From the NCBI RefSeq assembly GCF_015680235.1, contig NZ_JADLJL010000003.1, forward strand, positions 62,001-126,000: a DNA stretch of 64,000 bases, given 5' to 3'. Positions 18,016 to 26,254 of the stretch are shown piece after piece; positions within the stretch are counted from its first letter, which is position 1; each line of letters starts with the position of its first letter. Both the position numbers and the translations under genes were made by a program. The DNA is from Pseudomonas guariconensis. Lineage in GTDB: Bacteria; Pseudomonadota; Gammaproteobacteria; Pseudomonadales; Pseudomonadaceae. Below the pieces are notes generated by a model. It was not told the origin of the DNA, did not search any database, and saw nothing but the letters and a program-made list of their open reading frames with translations.

Positions 18016-18080
18016 GCAGGAGGCGAGGTAAAGATGTTATCTCGCCATGCAACAGAGAGGCCTCGAAGCGGGACTTTTGT

Positions 18081-18587
18081 CTAACCCCGCCGACGATTGC
18101 GATAGATGCCCAGCGGCACCAGGACCGCGGTGAGGACGAACGCCAGGAGTGCCCATTGCGCCAGGGACAACCCCAGAATTGGCGGATAAGGCGTGGAGCA
18201 GAACCCATCGACCTGGAACGCCAGCGGCCACACGTGTGCCAGCGGCAGGTCATCGACGATCGGCTGCAGGGTATCGATACCGCAACTGACCATCGGGTGC
18301 GCGAGTATATACACATGGTTGCCGGCCGCAACGATTCCGCCGATTGCGCTGAGCACCACCAGGGCTTCGAAGAAGGTCAGGCTGCGCCGACCGGGCATGG
18401 CCGCGGCGATGAAGGCGAATACCGCGATCAACAGCAGCGCGTAGCGTTGCAGAATGCACAGCGGGCATGGTGCCTCGCCGAGCACCACCTGCATGTAGAG
18501 CGCGCCGCCGATCAGCGACAGGCAGATCACGCCCAGCAACACCAGGAAGCGCCGTTCGCGGTTCAGGTGCGAGGTTTGTTCGTTCAT
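18081..18587 (-). CDS. dsbB: Disulfide bond formation protein DsbB
   Basis: A 168-residue inner-membrane protein with four helices. It has the periplasmic CPLC motif (EAPCPLCILQRYALL) and the second loop cysteines (MVSCGIDTLQP and VDGFCSTPYP), which pass electrons from DsbA to quinone. It lies upstream of the cyo operon on the same strand, a pairing seen across P. putida. Co-transcription is possible, but a 559-bp gap with its own control signals separates them. Confidence 0.93.
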   Translation of the reverse strand: MNEQTSHLNRERRFLVLLGVICLSLIGGALYMQVVLGEAPCPLCILQRYALLLIAVFAFIAAAMPGRRSLTFFEALVVLSAIGGIVAAGNHVYILAHPMVSCGIDTLQPIVDDLPLAHVWPLAFQVDGFCSTPYPPILGLSLAQWALLAFVLTAVLVPLGIYRNRRRG

Positions 18588-18890
18588 TACCGGTTCCTTC
18601 GATGGATAGTGGCAAGGCGAGGGGCCCGTCAGGGCGTTGGCCTGCCTGGCGACAGTCTACACGCGCGCCGAGGCGGCATGCGGTACTGCGCTGGGGCTAT
18701 CCGGTGACGACTTCTGACCAGACGAAGCGACGTCGGTTCAACGTCGCCCGCCCAAAAGCGGCAGCCCGGATGTCGGACAGGCGAAAGCCCCTCGACACCC
18801 GGGAGTGAAGGATACCGTGATTAATGGAAGATTAAAGATGAAATTGCGCCTGCTTATTTCATCTCCTTCTATATAAAGGAAGGCTAGCAA
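18588..18890. other. Intergenic segment with a small perfect hairpin
   Basis: No convincing gene is present. GATGAAAT (18837-18844) and ATTTCATC (18856-18863) can pair over an 11-nt loop, flanked by AT-rich sequence (GTGATTAATGGAAGATTAAA upstream). CCTT/AAGG symmetry follows at about 18865-18882. The rest is the leader of dsbB. Confidence 0.4.
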
Positions 18891-19200
18891 GGCCCAATCG
18901 CTGGCAAGCCAGCCCCCGCACGCACGATGTCACGTTCGTTTCGTCTCGATTACCCACGTTCGGGAACACCGCGTACGAGAGCTGGCTTGCCAGCGATTGG
19001 AAAAACCATGGAGTCCGCTTCGCCGGCAAGCCGGCTCCCACAGGTACGGCGGCGCCTATGAAACAGCGCAGCACAGGTGGGAGCCAACTGTCTTGAGTTG
19101 CTTGCACCGGTCCTATCGCTGGCAAGCCAGCTCCTACAGGTACGGCGGTGTCTCTTAAGACAGCGCAGGCCTGGTGGGAGCCGGCTTGCCGGCGATCGGG
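18891..19200. repeat. Large REP cluster
   Basis: At least five REP cores alternate in orientation (CGCTGGCAAGCCAGC, CTGGCTTGCCAGCG, GCCGGCAAGCCGGC and variants). Between them are two copies of the TACGGCGG...AACAGCGCAG spacer (19045-19072 and 19141-19170) and one CCAACTGTCTTGAGTTGCTT spacer (19084-19105). It lies just past the hmp stop at 19221, where it may also slow transcription or stabilise the mRNA end. Confidence 0.85.
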
Positions 19201-19220
19201 TCATCGCTGCTATCGGTTCG

Positions 19221-20396
19221 TTATTCCAACGCCGCCGCCGGCCCGAAGAACTCGTAGCGGCTCTGCTGCTCCGGCACGCCCAGGCCTTTCAGGTGGCGCT
19301 TGACCGCCGCCATGAAGCCTTTAGGCCCCAAGAAGTAGGCGTCCACGTCACGCTCGCCCGGCAGCCACTGACCCAGTTGTTCCTGGCTCAGCAGGCCCAC
19401 GGCATCGGCTTCGCCGCTGCCGCCCTGCTCGTAGCAGTAGAAGCGTTTTAGCTGCGGGTGACGCGCGGCCAGGCCGTCGATCCAGTCGCGGAAGGCATGC
19501 ACCGCGCCATTGCGCGCACAATGGATGAAATGCACCGGGCGCTGGGTCTGCAGTGCGGCCTGGAGCATGGCCAGGGTCGGGGTGATGCCCACACCGCCAC
19601 TGATGAGCACCAGCGGTTTGTCGCTGGCGGCCAGGGTGAAATCACCGGATGGTGGGAACAGCTGCAGCGTTTGGCCGACCATCAACTGGTCATGCAGGTA
19701 GTTCGATACCTTGCCGCCTTCTTCACGCTTGACGCTGATGCGGTACTGCTCGCCATCGCAAAGGGCCGACAGGGAGTAGTTACGGCGCTGTTCGGTGCCG
19801 TCGACGAACAACTGCAGGCCGATGTACTGGCCGGGCTCGGCCTTGAGTACCGGCTTGCCATCCACCGGAGCGAAATAGAACGAGGTGATTTCGCTGCTTT
19901 CCTGCTCACGACGCACCAGGCGGAATTCACGGGTACCACGCCAGCCACCGGCGGCCTCTTCCTTCTGCTTATAGAGGTTTTCCTCGGCGCCGATGAGGAT
20001 GTCGGCCAGTTGCCCATAGGCTGCGCCCCAGGCGTCGATCACTTCCGGCGTAGCGATGTCCTTGCCCAGGACTTCCTCGATGGCGCGCAGCAGGCATCTG
20101 CCGACGATCGGGTAGTGCTCGGGCAGGATCTGCAGGGCAACATGCTTGTTGATGATCTGGCCAACCAGGCCGCCGAGCTGTTCCAGCTGGTCGATGTGGC
20201 GGGCGTACATCAGCACGCCGTTGGCCAGGGCACGCGGCTGGTCGCCGCTGGCCTGGTGAGCCTGGTTGAACAGCGGGCGTACCTCGGGGTACTCGCTGAG
20301 CATCATCTTGTAGAAGTGAGTGGTCAGGGCTTCGCCGCCGCTTTCGAGCAGCGGAACGGTGGCCTTGATGATTGCACGTTGTTCGGCATTGAGCAT
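19221..20396 (-). CDS. hmp: Flavohemoglobin, nitric oxide dioxygenase
   Basis: A 391-residue enzyme that oxidises NO to nitrate with NADH and oxygen. Order: globin domain (about 1-140, MLNAEQRAIIKATVPLLESG; proximal His in GQIINKHVALQILPEHY), FAD-binding domain (GTEQRRNYSLSAL) and NAD-binding domain (LVLISGGVGITPTLAML). It is divergent from norR, with NorR half-sites and a sigma-54-like promoter in between, so it is expected to be NO-induced. Cytoplasmic. The gene is also called fhp in Pseudomonas. Confidence 0.95.
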   Translation of the reverse strand: MLNAEQRAIIKATVPLLESGGEALTTHFYKMMLSEYPEVRPLFNQAHQASGDQPRALANGVLMYARHIDQLEQLGGLVGQIINKHVALQILPEHYPIVGRCLLRAIEEVLGKDIATPEVIDAWGAAYGQLADILIGAEENLYKQKEEAAGGWRGTREFRLVRREQESSEITSFYFAPVDGKPVLKAEPGQYIGLQLFVDGTEQRRNYSLSALCDGEQYRISVKREEGGKVSNYLHDQLMVGQTLQLFPPSGDFTLAASDKPLVLISGGVGITPTLAMLQAALQTQRPVHFIHCARNGAVHAFRDWIDGLAARHPQLKRFYCYEQGGSGEADAVGLLSQEQLGQWLPGERDVDAYFLGPKGFMAAVKRHLKGLGVPEQQSRYEFFGPAAALE

Positions 20397-20440
20397 TGCA
20401 ACGACTCCTGAGCCTATGGCTTGAACTTGACTGCCTTGGC

Positions 20441-20460
20441 TATATCACCAATCGTGCCAA
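20441..20460 (-). promoter_or_regulatory. Sigma-54-like promoter for hmp
   Basis: Read on the minus strand the segment is TTGGCACGATTGGTGATATA. The -24 part (TGGCACG) is perfect; the -12 part has GTGAT where TTGCW is expected, keeping the G at the right spacing. It lies about 47 nt before the hmp ATG, with NorR-like sites 45-95 nt further upstream, the usual distance for an enhancer-binding protein. Confidence 0.6.
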
Positions 20461-20501
20461 CTTTTCCGGCCAATGAATCCGGGGGCTCCATACAAGGGGG
20501 A

Positions 20502-20538
20502 GTCAAAACGACACTGACCGGCGTATAGTCATATCGAC
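20502..20538. promoter_or_regulatory. Two NorR-type enhancer sites
   Basis: GTCAAAACGAC (20502-20512) and GTCATATCGAC (20528-20538) both fit the NorR core GT-N7-AC and share GTCAWAWCGAC. Their starts are 26 nt apart. The second ends 14 nt before the norR ATG, so bound NorR may also limit its own synthesis. Site function is inferred from the known consensus. Confidence 0.68.
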
Positions 20539-20552
20539 CAACAGGAGTCCTT

Positions 20553-22106
20553 ATGACTGCAAAGCCCCTCCTCACCAGCCTGCTGCCGCTGGTCAGCGAC
20601 CTGTCCCGCGACCTACCCGACCAAGAGCGCTATCGGCGCCTGCTCGAAGCGATGCGCGGTCTTCTGCCATGTGACGCCGCCGCGCTGCTGCGCCTGGATG
20701 GCGAATGGCTGGTGCCCTTGGCCGTTGATGGCTTGTCGGCCGACACCCTCGGGCGACGCTTCAAGGTCAGCGAACACCCCCGTTTCCAGATCCTGCTCAG
20801 CCGCAGCGGGCCAACCCGCTTCGCCAGCGACAGCGAACTGCCCGACCCCTACGACGGCTTGGTCAACGCGCCTCATGCCGACCTGGAAGTGCACGATTGC
20901 ATGGGTTGTCCCTTGATGGTGGATGAACGGCCCTGGGGTCTGGTGACCCTCGACGCCCTCACCCCCGGGCAGTTCCAGAGTCTGGAGCTGGATGCCCTGC
21001 AAGCGTTCGCCAGCCTCGCCGCCGCCACTGTGACCGTGGCCGAACGTATCGAGGACCTGTCGCTGCGCGCCGAGGATGAACACCAGCGCGCCGAGGTCTA
21101 CCGCCAGGCCAGTGGTCTGGACAAGGAGCTGATCGGCCAGAGCAAGGCGCACAAGCGCCTGCTGGAGGAGATCCGCCTGGTTGGCGGCAGCGACCTGACC
21201 GTGCTGATCACCGGCGAGACTGGTGTGGGCAAGGAGCTGGTGGCCCAGGCCCTGCACCGCGCCAGCGCCCGGGCCGACAAACCGCTGATCAGCCTCAACT
21301 GCGCAGCCCTGCCCGACACGCTGGTGGAAAGCGAACTGTTCGGCCATGTGCGTGGCGCCTTCACCGGCGCCCATGGCGAACGCCGGGGCAAGTTCGAGCT
21401 GGCCAACGGCGGCACGCTGTTCCTCGACGAGGTGGGCGAGCTGCCATTGGCCGTGCAGGCCAAGCTGCTGCGCGTGTTGCAGAGCGGGCAACTGCAGCGC
21501 CTGGGTTCGGACCGGGAGCACCGGGTCGACGTGCGCCTGATCGCCGCCACCAACCGCGACCTGGCCGAGGAGGTGCGCAACGGTAAGTACCGCGCCGACT
21601 TCTATCATCGCCTGAGCGTCTACCCGCTGCAGGTCCCGCCATTGCGCGAGCGCGGTCGCGACGTGTTGCTGATCGCCGGCTATTTCCTCGAGCAGAACCG
21701 CTCGCGCTTGGGCCTGAACAGCTTGCGCCTGAGCACCGACGCCCAGGCCGCCCTGCTGGCCTACGACTGGCCCGGCAATGTACGCGAACTCGAGCACCTG
21801 ATCGGCCGCTCGGCGCTCAAGGCGCTCGGCCAGCATGCCCAGCGCCCGCGGATCCTGACCCTGGAAGCCAGCGACCTGGACCTGCGCCCTGCCCTGCCGG
21901 CCAACGCCGAGCCGACACCGTCGCTCGCCGCACCACAGGCCAGTCTGCCCCAGGGCGGCCTGCGCGAGGCGGTGGACGATTACCAGCGACGCTTGATCGA
22001 GGCCTGCCTGGTCAAGCACCAAGACAACTGGGCGTCGGCAGCACGGGAGCTAGGGCTGGACCGGGCCAACCTCAGCCGGCTGGCCAAGCGACTGGGCCTG
22101 CGCTGA
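20553..22106 (+). CDS. norR: NO-responsive sigma-54 activator NorR (FhpR-type)
   Basis: A 517-residue activator. Residues about 20-165 form a GAF domain that in NorR carries a non-heme iron sensing NO (note HDCMGCPL near 115-121). The AAA+ domain has Walker A GETGVGKE at 221-228 and the sigma-54 contact loop GAFTGA at 268-273, plus GGTLFLDEVGEL as Walker B. The C-terminus is a Fis-type HTH (WASAARELGLDRANLSRLAKRL). It is divergent from hmp, its expected target. AGGAG precedes the ATG. Confidence 0.94.
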   Translation: MTAKPLLTSLLPLVSDLSRDLPDQERYRRLLEAMRGLLPCDAAALLRLDGEWLVPLAVDGLSADTLGRRFKVSEHPRFQILLSRSGPTRFASDSELPDPYDGLVNAPHADLEVHDCMGCPLMVDERPWGLVTLDALTPGQFQSLELDALQAFASLAAATVTVAERIEDLSLRAEDEHQRAEVYRQASGLDKELIGQSKAHKRLLEEIRLVGGSDLTVLITGETGVGKELVAQALHRASARADKPLISLNCAALPDTLVESELFGHVRGAFTGAHGERRGKFELANGGTLFLDEVGELPLAVQAKLLRVLQSGQLQRLGSDREHRVDVRLIAATNRDLAEEVRNGKYRADFYHRLSVYPLQVPPLRERGRDVLLIAGYFLEQNRSRLGLNSLRLSTDAQAALLAYDWPGNVRELEHLIGRSALKALGQHAQRPRILTLEASDLDLRPALPANAEPTPSLAAPQASLPQGGLREAVDDYQRRLIEACLVKHQDNWASAARELGLDRANLSRLAKRLGLR

Positions 22107-22112
22107 GCGAAG

Positions 22113-22140
22113 CGGCCCAATCGCGGGACAAGTCGGACCG
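22113..22140. repeat. Single REP element
   Basis: CGGCCCAATCGCGGGACAAG is one REP core between norR and cheV. Confidence 0.6.
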
Positions 22141-22226
22141 CGATGGGGCCATCGACCTAAAGCCTGACCCGAACAGGCCGATAACCCGGCATCCTCCTTT
22201 ATTCCCGACAGACTCGAAGGTTGCCC

Positions 22227-23126
22227 ATGGCCACGCAAAACGCCCGTGCGGACTCGTTGTCCCTGCTGCTGTTCACCCTGCGCAGCGGCAAGCTGATGGC
22301 GATCAACCTGCTCAAGGTCAGCGAAATCATCCCCTGCCCGTCGCTGACCAAGCTGCCGGAGTCGCACCCCCACGTCAAAGGCGTGGCCACCCTGCGTGGC
22401 AACCCGCTGTCGGTGATCGACCTGTCCCGCGCCATCGGCGAACAGCCCCTGGCCGACCCGGATGGCGGCTGCCTGATCGTCACCGAGATCAGCCGCTCGC
22501 GCCAAGGCCTGCACGTACAGGCGGTGAGCCGCATCGTGCACTGCCTGAGCACCGACATAAAACCACCGCCCTACGGCTCCGGCACCCGTTCGTTCATCAC
22601 CGGCGTCACCCGCGTGGACAACACCTTGGTCCAGGTACTGGACATCGAAAAGGTCATCCATGCCATTGCCCCGCCAGAACCCGAGCCCCATCCGGGCGAG
22701 CTCAGCGAAGAAGATGCCAGCCTCTTGGCCGCCGCCAACATCCTGGTGGTGGACGACAGCCAGGTCGCGCTGCAGCAATCGGTCCATACCCTGCGCAACC
22801 TGGGCATCGAATGCCATACCGCGCGCAGCGCCAAGGATGCGATCAACGTGCTGCTGGAGCTACAAGGCACCGAGCGGGAGATCAATATCATCGTCTCGGA
22901 TATCGAGATGTCCGAGATGGACGGCTACGCCTTCACCCGTACCCTGCGTGAAAGCCCGGACTTCCAGCACCTCTACGTGCTGCTGCACACTTCGCTGGAC
23001 AGCACCATGAGCGCCGAGAAGGCCAAGCTGGCCGGAGCCAATGCCATCCTCACCAAGTTCTCCTCGCCAGAGTTGACCGACTGCCTGGTGGTGGCGGCGC
23101 GCACGGTGGTGTTTGCCGAGCACTGA
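22227..23126 (+). CDS. cheV: Chemotaxis coupling protein CheV
   Basis: A 299-residue fusion of an N-terminal CheW-like domain (SLLLFTLRSGKLMAINLLKVSEII, VATLRGNPLSVIDLSRAIG) and a C-terminal receiver (ILVVDDSQVALQQ with the acidic pair; phospho-Asp in IIVSDIEMSEMDGY; Lys in ILTKFSSPEL). CheV links chemoreceptors to CheA and tunes signalling by phosphorylation. The ATG at 22227 begins the family-typical N-terminus. No other chemotaxis core gene is adjacent, though two chemoreceptors lie elsewhere in the window. Confidence 0.93.
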   Translation: MATQNARADSLSLLLFTLRSGKLMAINLLKVSEIIPCPSLTKLPESHPHVKGVATLRGNPLSVIDLSRAIGEQPLADPDGGCLIVTEISRSRQGLHVQAVSRIVHCLSTDIKPPPYGSGTRSFITGVTRVDNTLVQVLDIEKVIHAIAPPEPEPHPGELSEEDASLLAAANILVVDDSQVALQQSVHTLRNLGIECHTARSAKDAINVLLELQGTEREINIIVSDIEMSEMDGYAFTRTLRESPDFQHLYVLLHTSLDSTMSAEKAKLAGANAILTKFSSPELTDCLVVAARTVVFAEH

Positions 23127-23151
23127 GATCCCAGGTAACCAACACCTGGGC

Positions 23152-23179
23152 TTGCAGGCAGGGTGTGCTCGGGCATAAT
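23152..23179 (+). promoter_or_regulatory. Sigma-70-type promoter for the YkgJ-like gene
   Basis: TTGCAG (23152-23157) and CATAAT (23174-23179) are separated by 16 nt and lie 38 nt before the GTG start at 23218. A small CCAGGT/ACCTGG hairpin (23131-23149) just upstream may close the cheV transcript. Confidence 0.55.
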
Positions 23180-23217
23180 TCGCGCAGCTTCCTTCGTCAG
23201 CGAGTGGCCACAACCCC

Positions 23218-23952
23218 GTGACCGAAAACATCCGTTTCGCCTGCACCGGTTGCGGTAAGTGCTGCACCGGCCACCATGTTCCGCTGACCCTGGGCGAAGC
23301 CCGCCAGTGGGCGGCCAGCGGCGGCCAGATGGTGGTGCTGATCGAAGGCTTCGTCGTTGACGGCCCAGGCCTGCCCGCCGAGCAGCGCGACCATGTGCTG
23401 CGCCGTTCCTGCCCGGTGGCCTGCGGCGAAGCCGAGCTGCGCGTCTCGGTGACCTTCGCCGCGTTCAACCCCGGCCGCTGTCGCAACCTGGACGACAACG
23501 ACCTGTGCACCATCTATGAAACCCGCCCGCTGGTGTGCCGTATCTACCCGGCGGAGATCAACCCGCACTTGCCACTGCGCCCGGAGAACAAGGATTGCCC
23601 ACCCGAGGCCTGGCAACAAGGCCCCGAATTGATCCATGGCCAGGTACCGGTGGACCCGCAGTTGGCGGCGCTGATCGAGGCCTCGCGCCAGGCCGACCGC
23701 GACGACATCGCGGCCAAGGTCGCCATCTGCCAGGCCCTGGGCATGACCACCAGCGCCCTCAAGGGCAACGGGTTCACTGCCTACCTGCCGGCGATGGAGC
23801 CATTCGCCCAGGCCCTGGCACAGGTGCCGGACGACAACCATGCGCCCTGGACGCTTCATGTCGAGGCCCCCGCCCTTGCTCAGGAGCTGGCCAGCCATGG
23901 GTTGCTGACCACCGCCGAGACGCCGGTGTACTACGCCTTCATCGGCTTCTGA
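23218..23952 (+). CDS. YkgJ family cysteine-cluster protein (long form)
   Basis: A 244-residue protein beginning at a GTG. The YkgJ Cys-cluster pattern is clear: FACTGCGKCCTGHHVPL, CPVACGEAEL, NPGRCRNLDDNDLCTIYETRP and LVCRIYPAEINPHLP. A C-terminal extension of about 100 residues (from about 145) is not Cys-rich and has no recognised fold. Family function is unknown; metal or Fe-S binding is supposed. It differs from the short YkgJ protein at 10725 by the extension. Confidence 0.83.
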   Translation: MTENIRFACTGCGKCCTGHHVPLTLGEARQWAASGGQMVVLIEGFVVDGPGLPAEQRDHVLRRSCPVACGEAELRVSVTFAAFNPGRCRNLDDNDLCTIYETRPLVCRIYPAEINPHLPLRPENKDCPPEAWQQGPELIHGQVPVDPQLAALIEASRQADRDDIAAKVAICQALGMTTSALKGNGFTAYLPAMEPFAQALAQVPDDNHAPWTLHVEAPALAQELASHGLLTTAETPVYYAFIGF

Positions 23953-24131
23953 CGACACCCCTGCCAAGCCCTCAACTACGCGGGTTTGCGGTGAGATCCG
24001 GCTATTTTCCGACTTGATCATTACTTTTTGCGCAACAGTGCTTATCCAACTCAAGCCTGTTTCCGCGCCTGTGTTAGGACTAACTTACGCCTGTCCCAAT
24101 TAACACTTGCCTTGCAAGAAGGTTGTTTCAA

Positions 24132-24356
24132 ATGTCCAACAGTATGGGTATTGCCAGCGTTTTCGTCCTGTCGTCCCTGTTGCTGTCGCCCCTGGCCATG
24201 GCTGAAGAATCGCCGGCCTTCGTAGCCCGTAACGCCGAACTTTCCGCTGTTCACCAAGACGCCCGCGACGCCTATGCCGCTCAGCAAGCAGACGCGGCAA
24301 AAGACGTGCGGCAGACTGCCTCCAAGGTCGTTACCGATGATCAGAGCGAAAGTTGA
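24132..24356 (+). CDS. Small secreted protein, unknown
   Basis: A 74-residue protein with a clear Sec signal peptide (MSNSMGIASVFVLSSLLLSP, cleavage after AMA) and a mature part of about 48 Ala/Asp-rich, probably helical residues (ESPAFVARNAELSAVHQDAR). AAGAAGG lies 9 nt before the ATG at 24132. The gene has its own strong terminator, so it is monocistronic. No family is recognised. Confidence 0.7.
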   Translation: MSNSMGIASVFVLSSLLLSPLAMAEESPAFVARNAELSAVHQDARDAYAAQQADAAKDVRQTASKVVTDDQSES

Positions 24357-24431
24357 TCGACGACTTTCATAGCGCCTGTTTTTCCCTCGGCTAGCCCGTG
24401 GGCGCCTTGTGCGTCGATATGTTAGCCTTTT

Positions 24432-24460
24432 AAAGCCGCTGCCGATCAGCGGCTTTTTTT
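24432..24460 (+). terminator. Intrinsic terminator after the small secreted protein gene
   Basis: AAAGCCGCTG (24432-24441) and CAGCGGCTTT (24447-24456) pair over a 5-nt loop and run into TTTTTTT. Confidence 0.92.
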
Positions 24461-24562
24461 ATGTGCCCGAATTATCAGCCACGCTGTTACGTATCCCATA
24501 AAGAAACTTGCAAAACCCGAAAACAACAACGCCTCACCGCCAGACCAAAGGAGCTCGTACCG

Positions 24563-25894
24563 GTGTCTTCCGCGTTTCGCTTTACCCCGTTGTTCGTTGC
24601 ACTCGCCGCAACGATGCCTGTCGCCGCACACGCCGATGAAGCCAAGGCTGATGGCTTCATCGAAGGCGCAACCCTGAACCTGCATTTTCGCAATGCCTAC
24701 TTCAACCGCAACAACCTCAACCCAGGCGTGCGTGATCTGCGCGAATGGGGCCAGGGTGCCGTCGCGCGCTTCGAGTCCGGTTACACGCCGGGCGTGGTCG
24801 GCTTTGGCCTCGATGCCCACGGCATCCTGGGCCTGAAGCTCGACGGCGGTGGCGGCCATGCCGGTACCAGCATCCTGCCCGAGCACTTCAAGGACAACGG
24901 TGAGCTGGGCGCAGCCCCACATGCCTTCTCCACCGCAGGCGCGGCGGTCAAGTTCAAGGCCTTCGACACCGAGCTCAAGGCCGGTGACCTGTTCCTCACC
25001 AACCCAGTGATCGCCGGCGGGGAAACCCGCATGCTGCCGCAGACCTTCCGCGGCGTGAGCTTGACCAACACCAGCATCGACGGCCTGCTGCTCGAAGGCG
25101 GCCAGGTCAGCTTCACCAAGCCCTACAACCAGAGCGGCCACCGCCGCATCGACACCTACTATGGGCAACTGGCGGACGGCACCAAGAGCGACCACCTGAG
25201 CTGGGCCGGCCTGTCCTGGAGCGGTACAGAGAACATCACCACCAACTTGTACGCCGCTGAACTGAAGGACATCTGGAACCAGTACTACTTCGATTTCGAC
25301 TACACCTATGTGGTCAACGACCTGGTCAGCCTCAACCCCGGCCTGCACTTCTACCACACCCAGGACACCGGCCAGGCGCTGCTGGGCACTATCGACAACA
25401 ACACCTATAGCCTGCACTTCACCGTCAATGCCGGCTACCACAGCATCACTGCCGCCTACCAGCGCGTGAACGGCAACACGCCGTTCGACTACATCAACCT
25501 GGGCGACAGCGTGTACCTCGACAACTCGCGCATGTATTCGGACTTCAACGCCCCCAACGAGCGTTCCTGGAAGCTGCAGTACGATTATGACTTCACAGGC
25601 GTCGGCATTCCCGGCTTGAGCACCTCGGTTTCCTACTCGCGCGGCGAAGCCGACCTGACCAAGGCGGCCCAGAGCGACTACTACGGGTACTACAACGCCG
25701 ATGGCAAGAACGCCATGCACTGGGAACGCGACCTGGACATCAAGTACGTGTTCCAGGAAGGCAACCTCAAGGACCTGTCGGTGCTGCTGCGCTACGCCAG
25801 CCACCGCGGCAGCCAGGGCTACGCCGATATCGACGACAACAGCGATAACGATGAAGTGCGGGTGATCGTCGACTACCCCTTGAACATCTTCTGA
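24563..25894 (+). CDS. OprD family outer-membrane porin
   Basis: A 443-residue protein starting at GTG 24563, with AAAGGAG upstream and a signal peptide ending in AHA. The mature N-terminus [20 protein letters not shown] and internal [40 protein letters not shown] and [14 protein letters not shown] are hallmark OprD/Occ sequences; it ends in aromatic NIF as beta-barrel proteins do. OprD porins admit amino acids, dipeptides or aromatic and carboxylic acids. The substrate is not evident and no catabolic operon is adjacent. Confidence 0.92.
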   Translation: MSSAFRFTPLFVALAATMPVAAHADEAKADGFIEGATLNLHFRNAYFNRNNLNPGVRDLREWGQGAVARFESGYTPGVVGFGLDAHGILGLKLDGGGGHAGTSILPEHFKDNGELGAAPHAFSTAGAAVKFKAFDTELKAGDLFLTNPVIAGGETRMLPQTFRGVSLTNTSIDGLLLEGGQVSFTKPYNQSGHRRIDTYYGQLADGTKSDHLSWAGLSWSGTENITTNLYAAELKDIWNQYYFDFDYTYVVNDLVSLNPGLHFYHTQDTGQALLGTIDNNTYSLHFTVNAGYHSITAAYQRVNGNTPFDYINLGDSVYLDNSRMYSDFNAPNERSWKLQYDYDFTGVGIPGLSTSVSYSRGEADLTKAAQSDYYGYYNADGKNAMHWERDLDIKYVFQEGNLKDLSVLLRYASHRGSQGYADIDDNSDNDEVRVIVDYPLNIF

Positions 25895-25920
25895 CCTCAA
25901 GGCCCGGCGAGGGGCTGCGC

Positions 25921-26105
25921 CTTGTGGGAGCAACTATCTAGAGTTACTTGCCCAGGCCCTATCGCTGGCAAGCCAGCTCCCACATCTGGAAGCAGCGCAG
26001 TACCTGTGGGAGATAACCCATCCCTCCCGGGCTGCGCTGTCGCGCAAAGAACAAGCGGCTAGCGCTGGTCCCCCTGTGGGAGCCGGCTTGCCGGCGATGG
26101 GCTGC
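25921..26105. repeat. REP cluster in the 25895-26254 gap
   Basis: REP cores at about 25960-25985 and 26074-26100 surround a degenerate copy of the CCAACTGTCTTGAGTTGC-type spacer (25930-25951) and an inverted copy of CAGCGCTAGCCGCTTGTTC (26049-26067). Beyond 26105 the gap contains only the leader of the diguanylate cyclase gene. Confidence 0.8.
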
Positions 26106-26254
26106 ACAGCAGCCCCAGCTGCAGCCGACAAGGCTCAATTGGACTGGCATTCGGCCAGGGCTCCATGTTTTCCGTCGACCGAATCTTGTTCGCCCCTGCG
26201 GGCTTCCCTAGAATACTGCCGCCGCGTAATGGCCCCGCCCGTGCAGTAGCGAGC

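Larger units (their letters stand above)
17522..18080 (-). other. Long non-coding-looking leader and control region of the cyo operon
   Basis: The 559-bp gap between dsbB and cyoA holds two perfect palindromes and an Anr/FNR-like site, listed separately. A 136-codon frame (17518-17928, minus) is open and ends in an ATGA overlap with cyoA, but its composition is not protein-like and I recognise no family. P. putida KT2440 is annotated with small cyo-upstream genes in this position, so a real leader ORF remains possible. Confidence 0.5.

Noticed and set aside
18891-19200. Regularly spaced repeats that could suggest a CRISPR array
   Set aside because: Units alternate in orientation, vary in sequence and have recurring spacers, which fits REP clusters and not CRISPR.
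20613-22022. Long minus-strand frame opposite norR
   Set aside because: Gln/Ala-rich shadow of a high-GC gene; norR has complete GAF, AAA+ and HTH domains on the plus strand.
24446-25933. 495-codon minus-strand frame opposite the porin gene
   Set aside because: Val/Ala-rich translation without motifs; the plus-strand OprD protein is clear.
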